From CAXSEF01 sp050920955 (GTDB lineage Bacteria > Pseudomonadota > Alphaproteobacteria > Acetobacterales > Acetobacteraceae), in the NCBI GenBank assembly GCA_050920955.1, contig JBPBQS010000138.1, forward strand, positions 1-19,624: 19,624 nt of DNA. The letters run 5' to 3'. Below, in pieces: positions 14,362-19,624 of this stretch; the first letter of the stretch is position 1, and the number at the start of each line of letters is the position of its first letter. The notes under the pieces were generated by a model. It was not told where the DNA came from. It worked only from the letters and a program-made list of their open reading frames with translations, and searched no databases. A program made the position numbers and the translations under genes.

Positions 14362-15099
14362 TCAGGAGGCGCGGCGGCTCACGACGAGGTGGAGCACGTC
14401 GGCGCGCAGGGCGTGGCCCGTGGCGTCCCAGTCGGCGGTCTGCTGGATCGCCAGCACGCCGGCGTCGAGCAGGGCCGCGCGCAGGGCGCGGGCGGAGTCG
14501 AGGAGCGCGGTGGCGGCGCCGGCGTGAGTCAGCAGGATCACGGCGGGGGCGGCGGTGTCGCCCAGCTCGGCGTGGGGGGGCTGGGTCAGGGCGGCGGCGT
14601 CGCCGGTCCAGTCGACCTCGACCCAGCCGGCGCGGCGGAGCAGCGGGCGCAGGTGCTGGAGGAACTCGAAAGACTGGGAGTCGCCGCCGTCGGCGGAGGC
14701 GTCGTAGCGGGCGCCGGCGGCGTCGCGGCAGCGGGCGACGAGGCGGGCCTCCTGGCGGTCGTTGAGCGCGAAGGGCTGGTAGAGCCTGGCCAGGCGGCGG
14801 GCGGTTTCGGCGTCGCGCTGGGCGCCGGCGTGGTCGTGGGCGCGGGCGTCGGCCAGTTCCTGGCGGGCCTGGGCGGCGGCGGCGCGGGCGCGGGTGGCGG
14901 CGGCCTCGGCGTCGGACAGCTCGGCCTCGGCGGCCTGGCGGGTCTGGGTGGCGATGTGGCGGGTGATGGCCAGGCTCAGCACGGAGCCGGTGATCGCCAT
15001 GACGCCGCCGACCGCGGCGAGGAGCCACAGCCAGGCGACGGCGCCCTGCAGGGCTGGCAGCGAGAAGCCTGCCATGATGCGCCGGGTCAGGCCGCGCAC
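14362..15099 (-). CDS. Membrane-anchored coiled-coil protein of unknown function
   Basis: This 245-residue protein is not recognised. The N-terminus holds one long or two short membrane segments (about residues 17-48, within AVAWLWLLAAVGGVMAITGS and VLSLAITRHI). An alanine/glutamine/arginine-rich stretch of about 50-60 residues (about 50-105) follows and looks like a coiled coil. The rest is a probable globular domain (about 110-245) with alternating hydrophobic strands (AVILLTHAGA, VLHLVV). This layout fits an inner-membrane protein with a soluble domain held off the membrane. The start is a GTG at 15099 or an ATG at 15075; neither has a good Shine-Dalgarno. It lies on the same strand as kdp with a 99-bp gap, so it may be upstream in the same transcript or independent. 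No enzyme motif is visible. Confidence 0.6.
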   Translation of the reverse strand: MRGLTRRIMAGFSLPALQGAVAWLWLLAAVGGVMAITGSVLSLAITRHIATQTRQAAEAELSDAEAAATRARAAAAQARQELADARAHDHAGAQRDAETARRLARLYQPFALNDRQEARLVARCRDAAGARYDASADGGDSQSFEFLQHLRPLLRRAGWVEVDWTGDAAALTQPPHAELGDTAAPAVILLTHAGAATALLDSARALRAALLDAGVLAIQQTADWDATGHALRADVLHLVVSRRAS

Positions 15100-15189
15100 A
15101 CGGGGCCGTCGGTCCTGTCGCAGGCTTGGATCACGGTCGGGCCACTCGCGCTGTGCATGGGGGATTGTGCCCGCGGGGGCCGGGAGAGA

Positions 15190-15293
15190 GCAAGGCCGGG
15201 CTCTGCCCGGACCCTTTGATCCCCTGACTTAAGTTGTGCGTTCCAAGGGCGCAGCCTTTGGCGGAGTTTGAGGCGGAGCCTCAACCTTGCTTG
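15190..15293. repeat. Paired two-hairpin repeat R4, upstream of the MFS gene, with a deleted hairpin
   Basis: The left module (plus orientation, ACCCG type) has GCAAGG and the CCGGGC-TCT-GCCCGG hairpin (15196-15210), but the second hairpin is gone: ACCC runs directly into TTTGATCCCC, which matches the distal arm and tail of the corresponding R2 module. The right module (minus orientation, ACTCCG type) has hairpins at 15268-15284 (stem TTGAGGC) and 15243-15261 (stem with one G-T pair). The centre has ACTTAAGT (15227-15234), as in R2. It fills most of the gap between the divergent unknown gene and the MFS transporter. Confidence 0.88.
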
Positions 15294-15322
15294 TTGTCTT
15301 TCCTGGGCCTAGGCGCTTGGGG

Positions 15323-16489
15323 ATGGCCCCTCCCCTTCCCGAGCCTCGCGTCACCGCGATGCTGCTGCCCTTCGCCCTCGTGGTGTTCCTCGGCTACGCG
15401 GCGGTGGGCGTGCCGCTGTCCACGCTGCCGATGCAGGTGGCCTCGCTCGGGCACGGCACGGCGACGGTGGGCGCGATCATCGGGCTTTCGGCAGCGGTGA
15501 CGCTGCTGACGCGCCAGCTCGCGGGGGCGGCGTCGGACCGGCGCGGGCCGCGGGCGATCGTGCTGCTCGGGCTGTGCGTCACGGCGCTGAGCGGGCCGGC
15601 GTACGCGATGTCGGTGGCGGCGCCGGGCGAGGGGCTTGCGTGGCTGGCGGCGGGGCGGGTGGCGCTGGGGCTGGGCGACAGCCTGTTCACCACGGGGATC
15701 ATGGCGTGGGCGGTCGCGCGCGTCGGGCCCGGGCACGCGGGGCGGGCGATGGCGTGGATCGGGATCGCGATGTACGGCGCGCTGGCGATCGGGGCGCCGC
15801 TGGGGGTGGTGCTCGACGCAGTGGGCGGGTTCCCGGCGGTCGCGGGGGCGACGGCGCTGATGCCGCTGCTGGCGGTGCCGGTGGCGTGGGCGCAGCGCGA
15901 CATGGCGGTGGGCGGCGGGCCGCGCGCGTCGCTCGCGGGCGTGGTGCGCCTGATCTGGGCGCAGGGACTCGGCATGGTGCTGGCCTCGGCGGGGTTCGGG
16001 ACCATCGCGGCGTTCCTGGCGCTGCGCTACGCGGCGCAGGGGTGGTCGGGGGCGGGGCTCGCGCTCACGGCGTTCGGCGCGGCCTACATCGCGACGCGGC
16101 TGCTGTTCGCGGGGCTGCCGGACCGGCTCGGCGGCGCGCGCGTGGCGCTCGCGGCGCTCGGCACGGAGGCCGTGGGGCTGCTGCTGATCGCGGGGGCGCC
16201 GGCGGCGTGGGTCGCGCTGGTCGGCACGGCGGTCACGGGGTTCGGCTACTCGCTGGTGTTCCCGGCGCTGGGCGTGGAGGCGGTGCGGCGCGTGCCGGCG
16301 GAGAGCCGCGGCGTGGCGCTCGGCGCGTTCCTCGCGTGCTTCGACCTCGGGCTCGGGGCGGCAGGGCCGGTCACCGGGCTCGTCGCGGGCGGGTTCGGGC
16401 TGCCGGCGGCGTTCCTCGCGGCAGCGGCGGCGTCGGGCGCATCGCGGGGGCGGGTGGGGGCCCGGGGGGGGGGGGGGGGGGGGGGCTGA
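15323..16489 (+). CDS. Major facilitator superfamily transporter with a poly-G 3' end
   Basis: This protein of about 388 residues has around twelve hydrophobic segments and the MFS signature of loop 2-3 (AGAASDRRGPRAIVLL). It resembles the YfcJ/YhhS-type efflux MFS group (short N-terminus, GLGDSLFTTG in helix 4, GYSLVFPALGVEAVRRVP in the second half). The substrate is not predictable. Upstream in-frame TTG codons lie inside repeat R4, so I choose the ATG at 15323; the ATG at 15359 is a close alternative. The last helix is followed by a glycine run encoded by 22 consecutive G residues (16464-16485) directly before the TGA. A change of one or two bases in that run would remove this stop and extend the frame into R5. 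The C-terminus may therefore be variable, or the tract may be a sequencing or assembly problem. Confidence 0.82.
   Translation: MAPPLPEPRVTAMLLPFALVVFLGYAAVGVPLSTLPMQVASLGHGTATVGAIIGLSAAVTLLTRQLAGAASDRRGPRAIVLLGLCVTALSGPAYAMSVAAPGEGLAWLAAGRVALGLGDSLFTTGIMAWAVARVGPGHAGRAMAWIGIAMYGALAIGAPLGVVLDAVGGFPAVAGATALMPLLAVPVAWAQRDMAVGGGPRASLAGVVRLIWAQGLGMVLASAGFGTIAAFLALRYAAQGWSGAGLALTAFGAAYIATRLLFAGLPDRLGGARVALAALGTEAVGLLLIAGAPAAWVALVGTAVTGFGYSLVFPALGVEAVRRVPAESRGVALGAFLACFDLGLGAAGPVTGLVAGGFGLPAAFLAAAAASGASRGRVGARGGGGGGG
16464..16485 (+). repeat. 22-base G homopolymer in the MFS coding end
   Basis: Twenty-two uninterrupted G residues follow a GGGGGCGGGTGGGGGCCC stretch. The tract encodes the terminal glycines of the MFS protein and is much the longest homopolymer in the window. 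Such tracts are prone to slippage, and together with the preceding G-runs it could form a G-quadruplex. It could also reflect a sequencing artefact. Confidence 0.85.
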
Positions 16490-16500
16490 GGAGGAAGGAA

Positions 16501-16554
16501 GGAAGGCCAGAGGCTCTGCCTCTGGACTCCGCTCAAGGCTCGCCTTGAGAATCC
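16501..16554 (+). repeat. Two-hairpin intergenic repeat module R5 (single, ACTCCG type)
   Basis: The module has GGAAGG, a hairpin at 16507-16525 (stem CCAGAGGC, loop TCT), ACTCCG, a hairpin at 16532-16549 (stem CTCAAGGC, loop TC) and AATCC. All 54 bases are identical to the left module of R3 (12215-12268). It lies between the convergent MFS and hydrolase genes, only about a dozen bases after the MFS stop. Confidence 0.9.
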
Positions 16555-16615
16555 GTTTTGGAAGAAAGGCGGCCTGCACGCCACGGCGGGGGGTGCAAGC
16601 CGGTGGTGCGGGGCG

Positions 16616-18715
16616 TCAGCGCAGCACGGCGCTGTCCCGGGCCTGCTGCACCACGGTTGCGGCGTCGTCGGGCAGGAGGAAGCCATCGCGCGCCAGGCCG
16701 TTCGCGGCGCGCGCCACGGCGGCGACGTAGCCGTCGTGGGTGGCGTAGCGCTCGGCCAGCGACAGGCGGGGGTCGCCGCTGGCCACGCGGTCGGCCCTGG
16801 TTGCGGCGAAGGGGATCGTGCTGCCGGTCAGGTCGCAGGAGTCGCCCTCGCTGTAGCCGGCGGCGCGGTTGTTCCAGCTCGTGTAGGTCGCGAGCGGCGC
16901 CTGCAGCGTGGGCGAGCGCACGCCGCCCACGTCGTTGCCGTCGGCGTCCACCTGCGGCAGGCGCACGTTGTAGGTGTGGATCGGCAGCGGCGGCTCGGCG
17001 AGCGAGCCGGACTCGTCGCGGGCGTCGAAGCGGAAGCCGCGGAAGTAGAGTTCGCGCGTGTTGTAGGTGCGTGCCAGGTCGTAGGTCACGCCGGGGATCG
17101 CGGGGAAGGCCACCTGCGCCGGCTCGACCAGGGTGCCGGCGGCGATCGTGGAGTAGCGGCTGGCCGGCGGGGCGCGGCCGGTGGTCACCCACTGCGTCAG
17201 GCGCACCAGCAGGTCGCGCAGCGTGTAGGTGTAGGAGTTCACGTCGGCGACGTGCTGGCAGATGCCGGTCGACGTCGGCATGGCGGCGGTGGGCGAAAAG
17301 CCGCCGTGCTGGGCGCTCGACATCTGGTAGATGCGCACGTTGGCGGGGTTGAGCAGGTCCGCGCGGCCCAGCGCGTCGGTGGTGTCCATCGAGCCGTTGG
17401 CCTGCCAGTACTCGGTGTCGCTCATCACGTGGGTGATCTTGGGGCAGGTGCCGTCCGCGCGGCAGCGGTCGAGCAGGCCCGCCTTCTGGCCGGTGAAGGG
17501 GTCGAAGCTGTCCTCGTAGGTCAGCGAGGAGTCCAGGCCGGGGTACTGCTTCTCGGTGTGCTCGGTGCCGGACAGGCGGCCGGGCTGGCCGAAGCGGACG
17601 TTGAACGCGCCCCGCCCGGAGGCGATGTGCGGGTTCATGCCGTCGAACACGCGGCGGCCGGACTCGTCGGCGTTGAAGCCGAGCTGGAGGAACTCGCGCG
17701 CCCAGCGGCCGGACTGCGAGGTGCCGTGCATCACCGCCGCCGTCGTCGCGCCGGCGAGCGGGTTGGCGGCGTCGGGCGAGGAGCGCAGGTAGGAGACCAG
17801 GTCGCGCGTGGCGGCGAAGCCGAGGCCCAGGACCAGGGGGTTCTTCGCGACGTAGTAGAGCTCGTAGATGCGGTCGGGGTCGAAGCCGCCCCTGAGGCAC
17901 AGTTTCTGCGGGTTGGGCGTACCGGGGAATGGGGTGGCGGTGCAGTCGGCGAAGGCGAAGTCGGCGGGCGACACCACGGCCTGCGGGTCGCTTTGGTGCA
18001 CGCGGCTGGTGAGCAGGGCGCGTCGGGTGTCGGGGTCAGCGGCGGGGTAGCCGGGCGTGTTGGAGCTGAAGCCCGCGGTCAGGTTCTGCGTGGTGACGGG
18101 GGACGCGGTTGCGGAGAGGGTGACGAACTCGCTGCGCACGAGGCCGGTGATCGGCGAGCCATCGCGGTTGGTCGCCACCGGCACGGAGATGCCGAGCTGG
18201 CCGGGCTGGGGCACCAGGTCGCCCTGCCAGCCGCTCCACACCATGCTGTAGCCCTGGTTCTCCAGGAAGCCGTTGCCGGCCGGGCTGGCCGCGCTGACGC
18301 CGGTGTTGAGCGAGCCGGTGACCACCTTGTTGCCGCGATTGACCACGTCGTAGAGCAGCACGCGGTTGCCCTGCGCGGGATTGATCGGCTTCAGGATCGA
18401 GACGTCCATCGAGTACGAGACGGTGCCGTCCGGGTTGCGCGGCGCCAACGCGATGTCCTGGATCAGGGCGTTGGCGGGGTCGGCGGGATCGACGGTGCCG
18501 TATGCCGTGCCGTCGAGCTGCTCGTACTGGCCGACGCGGCCGCCGGGGCCGAACGAGGCGCCGCCGAACGCGGGCGAGGTTCGGGTGCGGATCACCAGGC
18601 TCGTGATCCTCGCGTGCGCCGGGGCCGTGGCGCCCAGGGCGAGGCAGGCGGCGAGCGAGGCGGCGGCGGTGCCCATCAGGCGGCCGCGCGCGGCCCGTCG
18701 TGCGGGGTGGCGCAT
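16616..18715 (-). CDS. Large secreted alpha/beta-hydrolase-domain protein
   Basis: This 699-residue protein has a signal peptide: basic MRHPARRAARGR, then a hydrophobic core (AAASLAACLALGAT) and a likely cleavage after APAHA at about residue 35. The mature part resembles the large alpha/beta hydrolase domain family found in secreted proteins of proteobacteria. It has MHGTSQSGRWAREFL (nucleophile-elbow-like, S333/S335), then GFNADESGRRVFDGMNPH and GRGAFNVRFGQP, a conserved stretch of that family. Which serine is the nucleophile is inferred. Four or more cysteines in the mature domain (for example CTATPFPG, LCLRGG, CRADGTC) suit an exported enzyme with disulfides. The substrate is unknown; an esterase or lactonase activity is a guess. 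The ATG at 18715 has AGGAGG (18726-18731) ten bases upstream and gives the signal peptide; a longer frame starting upstream lacks both. Confidence 0.82.
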   Translation of the reverse strand: MRHPARRAARGRLMGTAAASLAACLALGATAPAHARITSLVIRTRTSPAFGGASFGPGGRVGQYEQLDGTAYGTVDPADPANALIQDIALAPRNPDGTVSYSMDVSILKPINPAQGNRVLLYDVVNRGNKVVTGSLNTGVSAASPAGNGFLENQGYSMVWSGWQGDLVPQPGQLGISVPVATNRDGSPITGLVRSEFVTLSATASPVTTQNLTAGFSSNTPGYPAADPDTRRALLTSRVHQSDPQAVVSPADFAFADCTATPFPGTPNPQKLCLRGGFDPDRIYELYYVAKNPLVLGLGFAATRDLVSYLRSSPDAANPLAGATTAAVMHGTSQSGRWAREFLQLGFNADESGRRVFDGMNPHIASGRGAFNVRFGQPGRLSGTEHTEKQYPGLDSSLTYEDSFDPFTGQKAGLLDRCRADGTCPKITHVMSDTEYWQANGSMDTTDALGRADLLNPANVRIYQMSSAQHGGFSPTAAMPTSTGICQHVADVNSYTYTLRDLLVRLTQWVTTGRAPPASRYSTIAAGTLVEPAQVAFPAIPGVTYDLARTYNTRELYFRGFRFDARDESGSLAEPPLPIHTYNVRLPQVDADGNDVGGVRSPTLQAPLATYTSWNNRAAGYSEGDSCDLTGSTIPFAATRADRVASGDPRLSLAERYATHDGYVAAVARAANGLARDGFLLPDDAATVVQQARDSAVLR

Positions 18716-18981
18716 GATCGTGGATCCTCCTGCGGCGCCCTGCTGTCGGGGCGCTCGTCCCTGCCGTCCCGGGCGGGGCGGCGCGGGATCATCCGCCGAT
18801 GCGGGCGGGATGCATACGGTCGCGTGGCGGTATGCGGGCACGCGCCGGGGGCGCGTGGCGCGGAGGCAACAGGGATGCCGGGGCGAGGTCGCGCCGGGTG
18901 GACGGACGTTTGCACGGGCTCTCGCGCTGCCGGTCGGGGATTGGCCGGGATGCTGGTTCATCCGTTCCTTGGTAGTCCAGG

Positions 18982-18995
18982 CGACTATATAGTCG
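18982..18995. promoter_or_regulatory. Perfect palindrome CGACTATATAGTCG, candidate operator/promoter core
   Basis: The 14 bases are exactly self-complementary and stand in an AT-richer island about 270 bp upstream of the secreted hydrolase gene and about 165 bp upstream of the small plus-strand ORF. TATATA at its centre could serve as a -10 element on either strand, and the dyad would suit a dimeric repressor. No matching -35 hexamer is convincing, so the role is inference. Confidence 0.35.
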
Positions 18996-19061
18996 ATTCC
19001 GCCATTCCTCTGGCGGTTTCTGCCACTCTCTGGGTGAAACTGGAGAATACGAGAAATTTTC

Positions 19062-19067
19062 TATAGT
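19062..19067 (+). promoter_or_regulatory. Possible -10 element TATAGT for the small ORF
   Basis: TATAGT lies in the most AT-rich stretch of the intergenic region (19050-19080), about 95 bp before the ATG at 19161. The hexamer 17 bp upstream is a poor -35 match. Weak support only. Confidence 0.2.
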
Positions 19068-19160
19068 TTTTACAGTTAGTTGCGGGAACACAGGACGTGG
19101 CACGGGGCGTGCAACACCTGGGATGTCCGGCCGATGCAGCCGGCCCGCAGGAGACACCCA

Positions 19161-19481
19161 ATGCCCGTCGCAGCCCGCAGCACCGTCGTCGTCGCGTTCC
19201 CCGCCGCCAGGATCCGCCGTCTGCCGGCCCGCCTTGCGCCGGCCCAGGCGCCGGCGTTCGTGCCGCGGAGAAGCGCGCAGGCCGGTGTCGGTGCGCCGTC
19301 CGGGGACGGCGCGCGGCTGGCGGGGGTGGCGGCGGTGCTGCTCGTGTTGTCGGGGGCCGCGGGGTGGGGGTTCGTCGCGGCGGAACGCGGCGTGCAGGCG
19401 AGCCTGGCGGGCTACGCGACCTCGTCCGCGTCGGCGGCGGACGGGCGGGCCGTGTCGAGCAGCGCGTGGGACCGCAGGTGA
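19161..19481 (+). CDS. Possible small membrane protein (106 aa), overlaps pspF 3' end
   Basis: The ATG at 19161 has a good Shine-Dalgarno (AGGAG at 19149-19153, 7-nt spacing). The 106-residue product has a basic, proline/alanine-rich N-terminus, one predicted membrane segment (LAGVAAVLLVLSGAAGWGFV) and a serine/alanine-rich tail. I do not recognise a family. The last 70 bases overlap pspF on the opposite strand, and the composition could arise by chance in GC-rich DNA, so it may not be real. In its favour are the ribosome binding site and the AT-rich candidate promoter region upstream. Confidence 0.4.
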   Translation: MPVAARSTVVVAFPAARIRRLPARLAPAQAPAFVPRRSAQAGVGAPSGDGARLAGVAAVLLVLSGAAGWGFVAAERGVQASLAGYATSSASAADGRAVSSSAWDRR

Positions 19482-19624
19482 TGCCGGAACTGGTGGTAGC
19501 CGAGGCCGAGGAGGCGGGCGGCGGCGGCCTGGTTGAAGCGGGCGTGCTCCAGGGCGTCGCGCAGCAGCGCGGTCTCGAAGCGGCGCACGCGGCCGGTGAA
19601 GTCCGAGGGCGCAGGCCCCTGCCC
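19412..19624 (-). CDS. pspF: Phage-shock-protein operon activator PspF, C-terminal part (runs off right edge)
   Basis: The minus strand is open from the right edge to a TAG at 19412-19414, giving the last 70 codons of a larger protein. The segment RFETALLRDALEHARFNQAA followed by AARLLGLGYHQFRHHLR is the Fis-type helix-turn-helix of sigma-54 enhancer-binding proteins. The FNQ-x-AA-x-x-LGL-x-YHQ-x-R form is specific to PspF, so the missing upstream part should be the AAA+ sigma-54-activating domain. PspF binds upstream of pspA promoters, is held inactive by PspA and triggers the envelope-stress response; psp genes are expected to the right of the window. A tail of about 16 residues (LLDTARPSAADADEVA) extends past the usual end. 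Its 3' end overlaps a possible opposite-strand ORF. Confidence 0.87.
   Translation of the reverse strand, partial: GQGPAPSDFTGRVRRFETALLRDALEHARFNQAAAARLLGLGYHQFRHHLRSHALLDTARPSAADADEVA

Larger units (their letters stand above)
18716..19160. other. Intergenic region between divergent hydrolase and small ORF
   Basis: These 445 bp have no credible gene. The left half is GC-rich low-complexity sequence; open frames there translate to Pro/Arg/Ala-rich strings. The right part (about 18980-19080) is distinctly AT-richer and holds a perfect 14-bp palindrome, a small hairpin (CCGCCA/TGGCGG, 18999-19016) and TATAGT at 19062-19067. It probably carries promoters for the genes on both sides. Confidence 0.6.

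Noticed and set aside
15287..15322. Upstream TTG start for the MFS gene
   Set aside because: It lies in the end of repeat R4 and has no ribosome binding site.
1345..16554. R1-R5 as a CRISPR array or insertion sequences
   Set aside because: There are no regularly spaced direct repeats with unique spacers, and no transposase or long terminal repeats are present.
16573..16599. Terminator hairpin after the hydrolase gene (TGCAC/GTGCA)
   Set aside because: The stem is only five uninterrupted pairs with a long loop and no T-run follows.
18716..18961. N-terminal extension of the secreted hydrolase by 82 residues
   Set aside because: The extension is Pro/Arg-rich low complexity and would bury the signal peptide; the ATG at 18715 has a strong Shine-Dalgarno.
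18999..19030. Sigma-54-like TGGCAG...GCC on the minus strand upstream of the hydrolase
   Set aside because: GG-to-GC distance is too short and the -12 half lacks TTGC.

Overview
The window is chromosomal DNA from a very GC-rich bacterium. Kdp genes in the order F-A-B-C-D-E, a urease accessory gene, a PspF-type regulator and the strong G/C third-position bias together suggest an alphaproteobacterium, possibly of the Acetobacteraceae. The taxonomy is inference; the window holds no rRNA or other phylogenetic marker. I saw no tRNA, rRNA, CRISPR array, transposase, integrase or phage gene.

Layout, left to right. The left edge holds the 5' end of ureD (minus strand, running off the window). It is divergent from a plus-strand membrane M48 zinc metallopeptidase whose base composition is visibly less GC-rich than its neighbours. 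Three minus-strand genes follow: an N-carbamoyl-amino-acid hydrolase (hydantoinase pathway), a HerA/VirB4-like ATPase and a RhlE-like DEAD-box helicase. A gap of about 370 bp with an unusually AT-rich paired-hairpin element separates them from a complete potassium-uptake locus on the minus strand, 14262 down to 5997. In transcription order this locus is: an unnamed 27-codon membrane ORF, kdpF (28 aa), kdpA, kdpB, kdpC, kdpD, kdpE. The first six encode the KdpFABC P-type K+ pump plus the small ORF; the last two encode its sensor kinase and response regulator. Upstream lies a membrane-anchored coiled-coil protein of unknown function. Next come a plus-strand MFS transporter ending in a 22-base G homopolymer and a large secreted alpha/beta-hydrolase-like protein on the minus strand. 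The right end has a 445-bp intergenic region with a perfect 14-bp palindrome, a small plus-strand membrane ORF, and the 3' end of pspF (minus strand, running off the window).

The most interesting content is not a protein. Five intergenic loci (about 1345-1400, 9375-9498, 12215-12357, 15190-15293, 16501-16554) carry eight copies of one two-hairpin module. Each copy is an AAGG lead, a first hairpin, a short linker (ACTCCG or ACCCG), a second hairpin and an AATCC-like tail. Stem sequences differ between copies but remain self-complementary. The three two-module loci each pair one ACCCG-type with one ACTCCG-type module head to head inside a GCAAGG/CCTTGC-like terminal inverted repeat; two of these three share an ACTTAAGT centre. 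Two loci sit inside the kdp gene cluster (kdpA/kdpB and kdpC/kdpD). This looks like a non-autonomous, structure-conserved repeat family, with no mobilising gene in the window.
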